Shown: positions 1-8,813, counted from the stretch's first letter. The stretch: DNA of 64,000 bases from Vibrio penaeicida (GCF_030689305.1 NZ_JAUYVM010000015.1:85857-149856), one strand, 5' to 3'. A program made the numbers and translations. The notes: generated by a model not told the origin, from the letters alone.

Positions 1-20
1 CCCAAAGAAAATACTTTGGG
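1..20. terminator. Short hairpin at window edge
   Basis: A perfect 7-bp inverted repeat (CCCAAAG, 6-nt loop, CTTTGGG) sits at the very start of the window. No U-tract follows it on the plus strand. It is probably the end of a gene lying outside the window, but the left context is missing. Confidence 0.35.
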
Positions 21-158
21 GTTCATTCTTCTATATTGCGATGTCCTTCGCAGTAATCTGTATGAACAGCACTAAGTATGCAGTGTGATATTGGTTTGTT
101 CTAGAAAATCGAATAGTTTGCATGCAGTGTTAAGTTGCATATATTGCTAGGAACAAAA

Positions 159-1025
159 ATGACAAGAATAACGTTAAGTGGGTCAGTTGGGCTTAAAGGT
201 AAAAACGCCTATTCTGATATAAAACGAATTCAAATCTCTCTTAATAAACTGACTCGTTTAATCAATCTTAAAGAACCTCTGGCAGAGGACGGTTCTTTAG
301 GTTCAAATCCAGCTAAATCAAAAACAGTGGGGGCGATAAAGTCTTTTCAGGCTGTAATGGTTGGAATGGCAAAACCCGACGGGCGAATTGATGTAAACGG
401 ACGTTCGCACAAAACCCTATCAAATGCGCTTGGTAAAACAAAAAGTATAACCTCAAGCCTCCCTTCAATTAGAGTTGTTCCTTTCTCAATCATATGGCCA
501 CTAAAGAAGAATAAAATTAGGAGAGGATTAGTCAACCATACATTTGGAAACGTGAGGCGGAATGATGATGGGAGTGTTCGAGCTCACCAAGGTTGGGATT
601 TTGAGGCTAGAGTCGGCACGCCAATCTATTCAATCGCAACAGGTAAAGTCGAGTATTTTCGTGACCATGGATTATACGGAAAGCAACTGTGTATATCTTT
701 TGCTTTTAACGAGAAGATTCATTATGCATTTTACGCCCACCTTAAGAGTGTTAACGTGTCTAAAGGTGACATAGTCTTCGCCGGTCAACATATTGGTTAT
801 ACAGGTGATAGTGGCAATGCTAAGTGTGACGATGTTAGAGATGAGCACCTACATTTTGAGATAAGAACATCTGCCTATAGTGGTCGAAGCTTAGCAGGGC
901 GAATATCCCCATTCAAAGTGTACAAAAAGTGCCCATTAAGAGCTCCCCATATTCAGTCGTTTACTATTCCTCAATGCAAAGTGGATGCGAATGTAAACTT
1001 CAGCAAAATTTTTGACGGTAGTTAA
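159..1025 (+). CDS. M23-family peptidoglycan endopeptidase with N-terminal peptidoglycan-binding-like domain
   Basis: This is a 288-residue protein. Residues 10-92 resemble a peptidoglycan-binding domain (VGLKG start, DGSLG, KTVGAIKSFQ, PDGRID). Residues 110-255 are an M23 LytM-type zinc endopeptidase: H143-x3-D147 (HQGWD), H194 in YAHL, and the HLHFEIR motif (H230, H232). The full ligand set is present, so it should cut peptide cross-links in murein. There is no signal peptide or membrane segment, which is odd for a cell-wall enzyme and fits export by another route, for example a type VI secretion system. The ATG at 159 is chosen because AGGA lies just upstream; a TTG at 135 is in frame. The next gene starts 6 nt after its stop. 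Enzyme family is firm; the effector role is inference. Confidence 0.85.
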   Translation: MTRITLSGSVGLKGKNAYSDIKRIQISLNKLTRLINLKEPLAEDGSLGSNPAKSKTVGAIKSFQAVMVGMAKPDGRIDVNGRSHKTLSNALGKTKSITSSLPSIRVVPFSIIWPLKKNKIRRGLVNHTFGNVRRNDDGSVRAHQGWDFEARVGTPIYSIATGKVEYFRDHGLYGKQLCISFAFNEKIHYAFYAHLKSVNVSKGDIVFAGQHIGYTGDSGNAKCDDVRDEHLHFEIRTSAYSGRSLAGRISPFKVYKKCPLRAPHIQSFTIPQCKVDANVNFSKIFDGS

Positions 1026-1031
1026 TTTAGT

Positions 1032-1640
1032 ATGAAATACATAATATGTTTGGTCTTTATTTGCCTTAGCTTTACTGGGTATTCTAAATCTAAAGACTTG
1101 GTTCCAATAGTCGCCCTTCAAAACGTACTAGAACAGAAGGGACCCTGGTCATCTGAAAAGCCAAAATGTAAAAGCATGTACATCCCTCCTGGTTCGGCGA
1201 TTAAGCTTTCTGTTTGTGCTGGCTGGGGAATGACTACTACGTTTGAGCGTAATGGAAAAGTGTTATTAGCAGAGTCACGTTTTGGGGATGCTGATTTCTA
1301 CTACCCGTACTTCGTTAAGACGCGCAATTACGACTTGCTGGTTGCTGAGATTGGCGCTGATTTATCATGGGGCGTGCGCATATATAATCTGAAGAATGGG
1401 AATGTCCAGTATCTAGGCACACTCGACATATATCCAGGCGACGATTATACGTATGACTCAACAGACGTAGTGGATATTATCCAGTTCACAGACTTGGGTG
1501 AAAGAGTAGAAATTAGTTTTACTGGTCCTCATTACTGGCTTGATGAAAAGGGAATTGGGCACGACATCGACAAAGATGCCTATTACTACGAACTAACCGC
1601 GGATTCGATTGTAAAAATAGAGAATAAAAAATCCGACTGA
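1032..1640 (+). CDS. Secreted hypothetical protein, candidate immunity partner of the M23 enzyme
   Basis: This 202-residue protein starts with a clear Sec signal peptide (basic MKY, hydrophobic core to about residue 17) and has no further membrane segment, so it should be periplasmic. The mature part is rich in aromatic and acidic residues with repeated beta-strand-like stretches. I do not recognise a named family. It lies 6 nt downstream of the murein endopeptidase and is followed by a terminator, so the two form a closed bicistron. A small periplasmic protein translated with a leaderless murein hydrolase is the usual arrangement of effector and immunity genes; that role is inferred from position only. 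The ribosome binding site is weak, which suggests translational coupling. Confidence 0.75.
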   Translation: MKYIICLVFICLSFTGYSKSKDLVPIVALQNVLEQKGPWSSEKPKCKSMYIPPGSAIKLSVCAGWGMTTTFERNGKVLLAESRFGDADFYYPYFVKTRNYDLLVAEIGADLSWGVRIYNLKNGNVQYLGTLDIYPGDDYTYDSTDVVDIIQFTDLGERVEISFTGPHYWLDEKGIGHDIDKDAYYYELTADSIVKIENKKSD

Positions 1641-1689
1641 TGCAAATCTAGTTCGCCTTTTTACATTACCGAAATTGTTCACTTAAATT

Positions 1690-1727
1690 ACTGAAGTGCC
1701 ATTGAATAATGCGCTTCAGTTTTTTTA
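1690..1727 (+). terminator. Rho-independent terminator after the M23/immunity-like pair
   Basis: ACTGAAG and CTTCAGT form the stem and are followed by a run of seven T. It closes the two-gene unit above. The rest of the interval up to astE (about 1728-1962) is AT-rich and shows nothing else. Confidence 0.75.
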
Positions 1728-1962
1728 GTTAAACCCTCACTGTGTCAAATCTTACTCTTAGTTTATATATTTTAAGAAATAAATATTCTTTCAGGACGAA
1801 TAGTAAGTCATTTTGGTATATCAAAGGTTGTTAGAGATTATGACGCTTTCATTTTGATTAGTTGGTTATTAAGTCTAAATACATTCCATATTGTATGTAC
1901 TTCCACTTTCCCCAGATGTAACATTGTTGCAACAGATGTTGAGCCGGACAGGGAGTTGTACA

Positions 1963-2997
1963 ATGCAGGGTTCACTTTTCAAACAGTCTTTTCTTTACGA
2001 TACATTGGATTTTGATGGAGGTTTTTCCCCTCAATCCCTTTCATTATCGTCAGGTCTTTTAAATTGGGTTGATCGTGGTGTCCTTCTTTGGGAGCCCAAG
2101 CAACTTTCTCAAGGTAGTAAGAATGTCATCGTTTCCGCTGGTATCCATGGCGATGAAACCGCGCCAATGGAGTTAGTTGACCAATTGGTGAACGATATCG
2201 TGGATGGCAGCTTTGAACCTACTTCAAGATGTTTGCTCATTTTGGGGCACCCTCAAGCGACAAACCAACACACGCGTTTTGTTACTGAAAACTTAAATCG
2301 ATTGTTTGATGAAAGCGAACGACCAGAAACCATCGAAACAGACATTGCGGGAAAGCTAAAGACACACGTTAAATCGTTTTTTGAAGGCACCGAACTAGCC
2401 ACTCGTTGGCATCTAGATTTGCATTGTGCGATCCGCGCATCAGAGCACTTTACCTTTGCTGTCAGCCCTTACGTCGAACAACCTGTTCGCTCTAAAGACG
2501 TCGTTGAGTTTCTAGAGGCAGGGCAAATAGAAGCACTGTTGCTTTCGAATTCCCCGACCAGTACCTTTAGTTGGCACTCAGCACACTTTTATGGTGCACA
2601 AGCGTTAACAATGGAGCTTGGTAGAGTTTCAAAGCTCGGCAGTAATGACCTGGGCTTAATTTCGGCTTTTGGTCTTTCACTTCGCGCATTACTTTCAAAC
2701 GATTCGATGCCAGCAAAGAAAGACGCTTTAAAAGTGTATGCAGTTAGCCGCACCATCATTAAGAACCACCTCGATTTTAGTTTTACTTTTTCTAACGACG
2801 TAGCAAACTTTACGCGTTTTGATAAAGGGGAGCTCTTGGGGTTCGATGGAGATACATTGCTCTACGCTGAGAAACAAGGTGAAGCCATCGTGTTTCCAAA
2901 CCCAAAAGTAGCGTTGGGTCAACGAGCCGTTGTGATGGTTGTTGAATCTGAAACTTGCTTTGAAAACGACCAGTTAGTAGCGGTTAATATAGATTGA
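1963..2997 (+). CDS. astE: Succinylglutamate desuccinylase AstE
   Basis: AstE hydrolyses N-succinylglutamate to glutamate and succinate, the last step of the arginine succinyltransferase (AST) catabolic pathway. The protein has the AstE/AspA zinc-carboxypeptidase signature: GIHGDETAPMEL near the N-terminus supplies His and Glu, RWHLDLHCA the third ligand, then the conserved STFSWHSAHFYGAQALTMEL segment. Its 344-residue length from the ATG at 1963 is normal for Vibrio AstE, and GGGAG lies 8 nt upstream. An in-frame TTG at 1891 would add 24 residues not expected in the family. The other ast genes are not in the window; btuC follows at once, so the gene may be co-transcribed with the vitamin B12 transporter. 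Confidence 0.93.
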   Translation: MQGSLFKQSFLYDTLDFDGGFSPQSLSLSSGLLNWVDRGVLLWEPKQLSQGSKNVIVSAGIHGDETAPMELVDQLVNDIVDGSFEPTSRCLLILGHPQATNQHTRFVTENLNRLFDESERPETIETDIAGKLKTHVKSFFEGTELATRWHLDLHCAIRASEHFTFAVSPYVEQPVRSKDVVEFLEAGQIEALLLSNSPTSTFSWHSAHFYGAQALTMELGRVSKLGSNDLGLISAFGLSLRALLSNDSMPAKKDALKVYAVSRTIIKNHLDFSFTFSNDVANFTRFDKGELLGFDGDTLLYAEKQGEAIVFPNPKVALGQRAVVMVVESETCFENDQLVAVNID

Positions 2998-3018
2998 TAC
3001 TTGCTTAATATGGTTTGT

Positions 3019-3058
3019 TATCGGTATGGTAGCGAGATGCTTACGAACCATACCGATA
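3019..3058 (+). promoter_or_regulatory. Perfect 12-bp stem-loop covering the btuC start
   Basis: TATCGGTATGGT (3019-3030) pairs exactly with ACCATACCGATA (3047-3058) around a 16-nt loop. The last stem base is the A of the preferred btuC start codon. No T-run follows, so it is not an ordinary terminator. It could modulate btuC translation, process the astE-btuC message or serve as a protein-binding palindrome. Confidence 0.6.
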
Positions 3059-4053
3059 TGAACTTTAACCAACTTATTCTAAACAAGCAGCGCAGATGGA
3101 AAAATTGCTTCATTGCAAGTTCGATCTTGCTGCTCGTTCTCTGCTTTAGCTACCTTTCTATCGGTGAAGTATTCATTTCACCCTTTAACTATTCCGAACC
3201 ACTCAATCAAATGCTGCTTATGGAGCTAAGACTGCCAAGGTTACTTGCCGCTTTAGCGATAGGGTCTGCACTTGCGATTTCAGGTGCGAGCCTTCAGGTA
3301 CTGCTGGGGAATTCGCTTGCGGAACCAGGCGTACTCGGCATTTCCGGTGGCGCCAGTTTGGCAATGGTTGTCGTATTGTTTCTGCTCCCCGTGATGCCAA
3401 GCCCTGAAGTGTCGATGCTTGCTGCAATTGCAGGGTCATTGCTCTTTACTCTATTAATTGTGGGTATGGCGAGAAGCCTAAAGTTAAGTACACCAAGGCT
3501 ACTATTGGTCGGTGTTGCGCTTGGTATTTTATCGGGTGCTGTGGTGACTTGGGCATTCTATTTCAGTGACGATATGAGCATGCGCGTGCTCATGTACTGG
3601 TTGATGGGCAGTATAGGGGGCACCAGCTGGCATCAACATACACTCACATTGCTTATGGTTCCCGTTATCGTGTGGTTGTGCTTACAAGGCAGTAAACTCG
3701 ACAAACTTATGGTTGGGGAAACACACGCTAAACAGCTTGGAGTCGATGTAGACCAATTACGCTGGCGCTTGATTCTCGCCGTATCGTTGTTGGTCGGGAT
3801 GTCTGTCGCTTTAGGGGGAATCATCAGTTTCGTTGGTTTAGTGATTCCACATTTGCTGCGTTTAGCCTTTGGTACAGAAAACAAATACCTTTTACCCATG
3901 TCCGCCATCGCTGGTGCCGGTTTACTGGTTTTTGCAGACATACTGGCTCGAATCTCACTCGATTCTGCAGAATTACCTCTTGGTGTTGTCACCACAACAA
4001 TTGGCGCACCTTTCTTTATTTGGATGCTTTTAAGAAACCATGATTTGCGTTGA
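3058..4053 (+). CDS. btuC: Vitamin B12 ABC transporter permease BtuC
   Basis: BtuC forms the inner-membrane channel of the BtuCDF cobalamin importer. The protein shows about ten hydrophobic segments and FecCD-family landmarks: LRLPRLLAALAIGSALAISGASLQ near the N-terminus, EPGVLGISGGASLA, and the cytoplasmic coupling region GGIISFVGLVIPHLLR. The ATG at 3058 gives 331 residues, normal for BtuC. Earlier in-frame starts (TTG 3001, ATG 3010 and 3037) lie upstream of or inside the hairpin. btuD overlaps its 3' end by 14 nt, as in a coupled ABC operon. The periplasmic binding protein btuF is not in the window. No cobalamin riboswitch fits in the short space upstream. Confidence 0.9.
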   Translation: MNFNQLILNKQRRWKNCFIASSILLLVLCFSYLSIGEVFISPFNYSEPLNQMLLMELRLPRLLAALAIGSALAISGASLQVLLGNSLAEPGVLGISGGASLAMVVVLFLLPVMPSPEVSMLAAIAGSLLFTLLIVGMARSLKLSTPRLLLVGVALGILSGAVVTWAFYFSDDMSMRVLMYWLMGSIGGTSWHQHTLTLLMVPVIVWLCLQGSKLDKLMVGETHAKQLGVDVDQLRWRLILAVSLLVGMSVALGGIISFVGLVIPHLLRLAFGTENKYLLPMSAIAGAGLLVFADILARISLDSAELPLGVVTTTIGAPFFIWMLLRNHDLR

Positions 4054-4789
4054 TGCTTTGTCTGCAGGAAATCGACTTCTGCCTCTTTCATTCAAAGTGG
4101 AAGAGGGGGAGGTGCTTCATGTGATTGGTCCGAATGGTAGCGGAAAAAGCACATTGCTTTCTGCCTTGTCAGGTTTACTTGGGTATAAAGGCGAGATTCA
4201 TTATGGCGACCGCAACATTGAGCAGCTTTCACTTGAAGAATTAGCCACCGTTCGTGCCTATCTTGTTCAACAAGAACGTCCAGCTTTTACCATGACAGTG
4301 CTTCAATTCTTGTCTCTTTCCGTGCCTAATAGTCACACACTTGCCGATTTAGGTGAGCCATTGGAAACACTTTGTTCTCAGCTACAGATTGATGACAAAT
4401 TGGTGCGAGATACCACCACCTTGTCCGGAGGAGAGTGGCAGCGTGTGAGATTGGCTGCAATGTGCATTCAAGTGATGCCTCAATGGAACCCTTACGGGAA
4501 GTTATTGATTCTAGATGAGCCCGCAGCTCCATTAGATATAGGGCAAGAGTCTCTGTTGTATGAATTGATCGAACAAATTTCAAAGCTCGGTATCACGGTT
4601 GTAATGGCAAATCATGATTTAAATAGAACCCTACAATATGCAGATAAAGTGCTGTTGCTTGAAAATGGTACGTCTAAAGGGTTCGGAGATGTACAGGAAA
4701 TCATGAATCCTGAACTGCTGGAAAAAGTGTACAAAACGAAGATTAGGCGAGTAGAGCTAGAAGGGGAACCACACCTAATTTTCAGGTGA
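4040..4789 (+). CDS. btuD: Vitamin B12 ABC transporter ATP-binding protein BtuD
   Basis: BtuD is the cytoplasmic ATPase that powers BtuC. The 249 residues carry all ABC motifs in order: Walker A GPNGSGKST, a Q-loop at LVQQERP, the signature LSGGEWQR, Walker B LLILDEP followed by the APLD D-loop, and the H-loop NHDLN. Length matches BtuD. Its start lies inside btuC, so the two are translationally coupled. The alternative reading, a siderophore ATPase of the FecE type, is less likely next to this permease. Confidence 0.9.
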   Translation: MICVDALSAGNRLLPLSFKVEEGEVLHVIGPNGSGKSTLLSALSGLLGYKGEIHYGDRNIEQLSLEELATVRAYLVQQERPAFTMTVLQFLSLSVPNSHTLADLGEPLETLCSQLQIDDKLVRDTTTLSGGEWQRVRLAAMCIQVMPQWNPYGKLLILDEPAAPLDIGQESLLYELIEQISKLGITVVMANHDLNRTLQYADKVLLLENGTSKGFGDVQEIMNPELLEKVYKTKIRRVELEGEPHLIFR

Positions 4790-4825
4790 GTTTAAGTATA
4801 ATCATGAGGCCAGTGATTTGGAGCC

Positions 4826-4853
4826 AAAAAACCGCCCAGTGGAGCGTGGGCGG
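4826..4853 (-). terminator. Terminator of the GAPDH-like gene
   Basis: Read on the minus strand, CCGCCCA pairs with TGGGCGG around an 8-nt loop and a run of six T follows. It lies about 90 bp past the stop codon of the GAPDH-like gene and also separates it from btuD on the opposite strand. Confidence 0.85.
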
Positions 4854-4944
4854 AAAAGTGGGACTATTATTATTGAAATAATGTGATTACCCAAACATAG
4901 CGCCAGTCTATACAGACCAGCGCTACGCAGGCAGATTCTAAAAG

Positions 4945-6384
4945 TTACGAAACACTCGGGTAGGTTTTGTAATGAACGCCCATCATTTGTTCCATACAGT
5001 GAACAACTTGGCAGCTGTATCCAAACTCGTTGTCGTACCAAATGTAAAGTACGCAGCGGTTGTCTTGAGCAATCGTTGCTGCACCATCAACAACACTTGG
5101 GTGACGTGACCCTACGATATCAGTAGACACCACTTCGGTTGACTCCGTGTAATCAATTTGCCCAGCCAACGCGGAATTCAGTGCCATTTCTCTGAGGTAT
5201 TGGTTCAGCGACTCTTTGTCGACTTCCGATTCCAAGTTCAAATTAGCAACGGCCATTGAAACGTTTGGCGTTGGGACTCGAATAGAGTTACCTGAAAGTT
5301 TTCCAGCGAGCTCAGGGAGTGCTTTTGCAACAGCACTTGCAGCGCCAGTTGAGGTAAGAACCATATTCAGTGAAGCACTTCGACCTCGGCGTTCGCCGTT
5401 GTGGAAATTATCAATTAGATTTTGGTCATTCGTATAAGAATGTACGGTTTCAATATGACCAGAGTGGACGCCATATTTATCGTTAATGGCTTTTAATACT
5501 GGCGTAATGGCGTTAGTTGTACAACTTGCCGCAGAAACAATGGTGTCCTCTGGCAAGATCATGTTTTCGTTAACACCAAATACGATGTTCTTAATATCAC
5601 CTTTACCAGGTGCAGTTAGCAGTACCTTAGAGGCACCGTTGCAAGATACGTGTTGGCCAAGCCCATCAGTATCACGCCATACACCCGTATTATCGACAAC
5701 AAGAGAGTTTTGAATACCATATTTACTGTAATCAACCTCTTCAGGTTTGTTTGCATAGATGAACTGAATGTAATTGCCATTTGCGATGATGGCTTTACGC
5801 TCTTCATCAATAATGATGCTGCCATTAAACTGACCGTGAACGGAATCACGACGAAGCAAGCTAGCACGCTTTTCAAGATCACCCTTCTTACCACCACGTA
5901 CAACAACAGCACGAAGCCTAAGTGGGTAACCCGGGCCGCTTTTCTCAACCAAAAGTCGCGTAAGCAGACGACCAATACGACCAAAGCCATAAAGTACGAC
6001 ATCGCGAGGCTCTGTCATTGGTTCGCCATTTAATGGCTCGACAAGAGCTGTTGATAAGTAGTCACGTAGATTTGTTTCATCTTCATTGTTTTGCCAGTAA
6101 CCATGAGCAAGTTGCCCAACGTCAATACGGCAAGGGGATAGTGACATTTCATTTAGACGTTGCAAAACAGGTAGAGTTTGCGACGGAGAAAGGTCGTTAC
6201 CGACATAACGTCGAGCGAGTCGGTGTGCTTTAACAATATCAATAGTCGATGCGTTAACGAGAGGGCGACCAAAAAGCAAAACTTCTACGCCTTTTTGTCG
6301 GTAAAGCTGACCAAGAATAGGGAATATGGATTCAGCATTGGTTTGGCTTGTTTGCCAGTCTAGAAGGTGTTTTTCTGGACTCAT
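4945..6384 (-). CDS. Glyceraldehyde-3-phosphate dehydrogenase, long form
   Basis: This enzyme would oxidise and phosphorylate glyceraldehyde 3-phosphate with NAD(P), or run the reverse reaction. From the ATG at 6384 it has 479 residues, about 140 more than GapA. The extra N-terminus (residues 1-125) precedes a normal GAPDH core: Rossmann motif GFGRIGR near residue 133, catalytic Cys in SAASCTTNA near 287, and the HSYTNDQNL and GSSAS-like RGRSAS substrate loops. Such long GAPDH proteins are typical of Vibrio and relatives in addition to GapA. An in-frame GTG at 6405 would add seven residues. It is single, convergent with btuD, and has its own terminator. Confidence 0.9.
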   Translation of the reverse strand: MSPEKHLLDWQTSQTNAESIFPILGQLYRQKGVEVLLFGRPLVNASTIDIVKAHRLARRYVGNDLSPSQTLPVLQRLNEMSLSPCRIDVGQLAHGYWQNNEDETNLRDYLSTALVEPLNGEPMTEPRDVVLYGFGRIGRLLTRLLVEKSGPGYPLRLRAVVVRGGKKGDLEKRASLLRRDSVHGQFNGSIIIDEERKAIIANGNYIQFIYANKPEEVDYSKYGIQNSLVVDNTGVWRDTDGLGQHVSCNGASKVLLTAPGKGDIKNIVFGVNENMILPEDTIVSAASCTTNAITPVLKAINDKYGVHSGHIETVHSYTNDQNLIDNFHNGERRGRSASLNMVLTSTGAASAVAKALPELAGKLSGNSIRVPTPNVSMAVANLNLESEVDKESLNQYLREMALNSALAGQIDYTESTEVVSTDIVGSRHPSVVDGAATIAQDNRCVLYIWYDNEFGYSCQVVHCMEQMMGVHYKTYPSVS

Positions 6385-6722
6385 CTTTACTTTAGACCTT
6401 TTCACGTTTTATAGCTTAGATACAGCCTCACGGCTCAATCATAAGCTGGGTTAGGGATAATATTTTTATGTAGGGTGTTTGTTATATTTATGCGTGAGGA
6501 TTGTAAAGTTGAGATGCTTATTCTGCTAGTAAAATTAATGATGGTGCTAAGTACCCTATAACTGATGCTTAATGGTTTAAAACACCTAAAAAGACAAATG
6601 CTATGAGTGGATTTTGAAACAATTTGTTTACTTATGATTCGCTTAATTCGCGACGTAAACGTTTAGTATCACGGAAGGTGTGGTGCTTTGGTGTTAGTTA
6701 CATGGAAAAGTGTGATCTAATT
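6385..6722. other. Intergenic region without recognised gene
   Basis: These 340 bases lie upstream of the GAPDH-like gene and downstream of the two small membrane-protein genes, so they should hold the GAPDH-like promoter on the minus strand. I see only very short reading frames and no repeat or structured RNA that I can support. Confidence 0.5.
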
Positions 6723-6745
6723 GGCGGCAATTACGCCTTGCCGCC
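6723..6745 (-). terminator. Hairpin directly after small membrane-protein gene
   Basis: GGCGGCAA (6723-6730) and TTGCCGCC (6738-6745) form an 8-bp GC-rich stem that abuts the TAA stop of the small gene on the minus strand. The downstream tract is only weakly T-rich (AATTAG), so termination efficiency is uncertain. Confidence 0.55.
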
Positions 6746-6979
6746 TTAGATGGAGAAAATCTGACCTTCATTGCGGACAATGAATTCGTCGAACTCAAAA
6801 TTTACGGGTTGAAGCTGGATTTGTTGCTGTGTTGCCATATTAGGATCTTGTTTTTTGTGATCTGCTTCAGGGTAAGTTAATACCAAAGCTGTCGCGAACG
6901 CTGCCAAATAAAAAGCAAACACGCTGCGCTTTCTTAAAGCTTGCTTAAAGCGCTCTCTTTTACTTACTTGTAATGTCAT
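6746..6979 (-). CDS. Small single-pass membrane protein
   Basis: The 77-residue product has a very basic N-terminus (SKRERFKQALRKR), one hydrophobic helix (about residues 19-36) and an acidic, glutamine-rich tail with a conserved-looking EFDEFIVRNEGQ end. I do not recognise the family. The ATG at 6979 follows a strong GGAGAT ribosome binding site, and the gene overlaps the upstream small gene by 20 nt, so both are probably real and translated together. Confidence 0.65.
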   Translation of the reverse strand: MTLQVSKRERFKQALRKRSVFAFYLAAFATALVLTYPEADHKKQDPNMATQQQIQLQPVNFEFDEFIVRNEGQIFSI

Positions 6980-7175
6980 CGTAATCTCCTTCTATAGTGG
7001 CACTGCTGCGAGTATTTGAACCGTATGTATGAAAGCCGTCTTTTTCCATTTTGCGTTCTAATCTTTTTCCCATAATTACTGCTGCAATGCCGATGAAAAC
7101 CGCCATGAACAGACCAGTAAACAACGTAACAAGCCCAACAATAACTGATGCGATGGATAGTAAAATTCGTTTCAT
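6960..7175 (-). CDS. Small two-helix membrane protein
   Basis: The 71 residues contain a hydrophobic stretch from about residue 4 to 37, likely one or two helices, then a basic KRLERKMEKDG linker and an acidic tail (GDYDD). AGGA lies just before the ATG at 7175. It is first in a two-gene unit with the overlapping 77-residue membrane protein. Function unknown; phage-shock- or envelope-type roles are possible but unsupported. Confidence 0.65.
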   Translation of the reverse strand: MKRILLSIASVIVGLVTLFTGLFMAVFIGIAAVIMGKRLERKMEKDGFHTYGSNTRSSATIEGDYDDITSK

Positions 7176-7333
7176 GGTGTTCCTTATGCCCCTTAATGAG
7201 TGAATTCATATTAAGGAAAGATCTATGAATAGAAGATGAATGTATGATTCATACAATCGTTAGTTGCTTTACCCGTTGAAAACAAGGAGAATGGCGCCCT
7301 TTTTAGCGCCTGTGCGCTACTTCATAAAATGAG

Positions 7334-8749
7334 ATGTTTAATATGAGTTTTTCCTCTTTGGGTTTATCTGCTGAAATCATGAAAGCAATTGAAGAGCAGG
7401 GGTACGAAACTCCCTCACCAATTCAAGCTAAAGCGATACCAGCAGTCATCAAAGGAAAAGATGTTATGGCTGCTGCCCAAACGGGAACGGGAAAAACTGC
7501 TGGTTTCACACTTCCAATCCTAGAACGCCTTGCAAAAGGACCTAAAGTTAAAGCAAACAATGTACGTGCACTTGTGTTGACTCCGACTCGTGAGTTGGCT
7601 GCACAGGTAAATGGTAGCGTCGTAAAATACGGTAAGTACCTGCCTTTAACCTCTAATGTTGTTTTTGGCGGCGTGAAAATTAACCCTCAAATGATGAAGT
7701 TGCGTAAAGGTTCCGATGTTTTGGTGGCAACACCGGGAAGGTTGTTGGATCTTTATCAACAAAATGCGGTTAAGTTTTCTCAGTTGGAAGTGTTAGTTTT
7801 AGATGAAGCTGACCGTATGCTGGATATGGGCTTTATTCGAGATATCAAAAAAATCTTGTCCTTCCTGCCTACTCAGCGCCAGAACTTACTGTTTTCAGCA
7901 ACGTTTTCTGACGATATTCGCCAGTTAGCAAAAGGTTTAGTTAAGAACCCAGAACAAATTTCTGTAAGCCCTCCTAATGCGACCGCCAAAACGGTAGAAC
8001 AGTACCTGTACTCTGTAGACAAAAAGAAGAAGCCATCAGTTCTTGCTCAGTTGATTAAAGATAACGATTGGAAGCAGGTGCTTGTGTTTTCAAAAACAAA
8101 ACACGGTGCGAATAGGCTCAGTCGTTTTCTAGAAGCAGAGAAAATCTCTTCTTCGGCTATTCATGGTAATAAAAGCCAAGGTGCTCGTATCAAAGCGTTA
8201 GAGCATTTCAAAACAGGTCAAATAAAAGTGCTTGTTGCGACGGATATTGCTGCGCGTGGCTTGGATATTCCTCAACTGCCACAAGTTGTAAATTTCGATC
8301 TGCCTCATGTTCCAGAAGATTACGTACACCGAATCGGTCGTACTGGTCGTGCAGGTGAGTCGGGTAAAGCGTATTCACTCGTTTGTGCCGATGAAGCCAA
8401 AGAGCTGTTTGCCATTGAACGATTAATCCAAAAGCTGATTCCGAGAGAAACGCTAGAAGGTTATGTACCTGTTCATCCGCTCCCTGCCTCTAAACTTGAT
8501 ACTCGCCCGAACAAACCGAAGAAGCCAAAGAAAAATAAAAGCTTTGGTGGTCAGAATGAAGAAGGCAAATCCAACTCTAATTCTTCCAACAAGAACCAGA
8601 AGCAAGGTAACCAGAAAAGACGTTTTAACTCTGACGAACAAAAGCCTAGGCAAGGCAGAAGTAATCGCAATTCGAACGAAAATAAAGGCACTTCAGAGAA
8701 GCCAACAAGAAAACCGCAGAGTAGACGCAAGCCTAAGGCTAGCAGTTAG
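7334..8749 (+). CDS. rhlE: DEAD-box RNA helicase, RhlE-like
   Basis: An ATP-dependent RNA helicase expected to act in ribosome assembly or RNA turnover. The core has all motifs: Q-motif PSPIQAKAIP, motif I AAQTGTGKTA, Ia PTRELAAQ, II DEAD (DEADRMLDMGF), III SAT, and VI HRIGRTGRAG. The start MSFSSLGLS is characteristic of RhlE; it would begin at the ATG at 7343, three codons after the ATG at 7334. From about residue 385 on, the tail is low-complexity and basic (Lys, Asn, Ser, Gln, Arg), a disordered RNA-binding extension common in marine RhlE proteins. The leader carries a small GGCGC/GCGCC hairpin near 7290-7310. A terminator follows. Confidence 0.9.
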   Translation: MFNMSFSSLGLSAEIMKAIEEQGYETPSPIQAKAIPAVIKGKDVMAAAQTGTGKTAGFTLPILERLAKGPKVKANNVRALVLTPTRELAAQVNGSVVKYGKYLPLTSNVVFGGVKINPQMMKLRKGSDVLVATPGRLLDLYQQNAVKFSQLEVLVLDEADRMLDMGFIRDIKKILSFLPTQRQNLLFSATFSDDIRQLAKGLVKNPEQISVSPPNATAKTVEQYLYSVDKKKKPSVLAQLIKDNDWKQVLVFSKTKHGANRLSRFLEAEKISSSAIHGNKSQGARIKALEHFKTGQIKVLVATDIAARGLDIPQLPQVVNFDLPHVPEDYVHRIGRTGRAGESGKAYSLVCADEAKELFAIERLIQKLIPRETLEGYVPVHPLPASKLDTRPNKPKKPKKNKSFGGQNEEGKSNSNSSNKNQKQGNQKRRFNSDEQKPRQGRSNRNSNENKGTSEKPTRKPQSRRKPKASS

Positions 8750-8813
8750 AGTAATAATATTCACTTAACGGAAGCCTTCCAAAGTCCCCCAGATTTAACG
8801 CCTAGCGACAACG

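Noticed and set aside
2998..3057. Cobalamin riboswitch upstream of btuC
   Set aside because: Only 60 bases separate astE from btuC; the class needs about 200 and its B12-box motif is absent. Only a simple hairpin is present.
3633..4091. 152-codon minus-strand frame over btuC/btuD
   Set aside because: It is antisense to an intact membrane permease and has no features of its own.
5650..6033. 127-codon plus-strand frame opposite the GAPDH-like gene
   Set aside because: It is antisense to a well-conserved coding region, has no ribosome binding site, and its translation looks like shadow sequence.
8463..8768. 101-codon frame in the RhlE tail
   Set aside because: It is an alternative frame of a low-complexity Lys/Arg/Asn-rich region; such regions give long chance frames.
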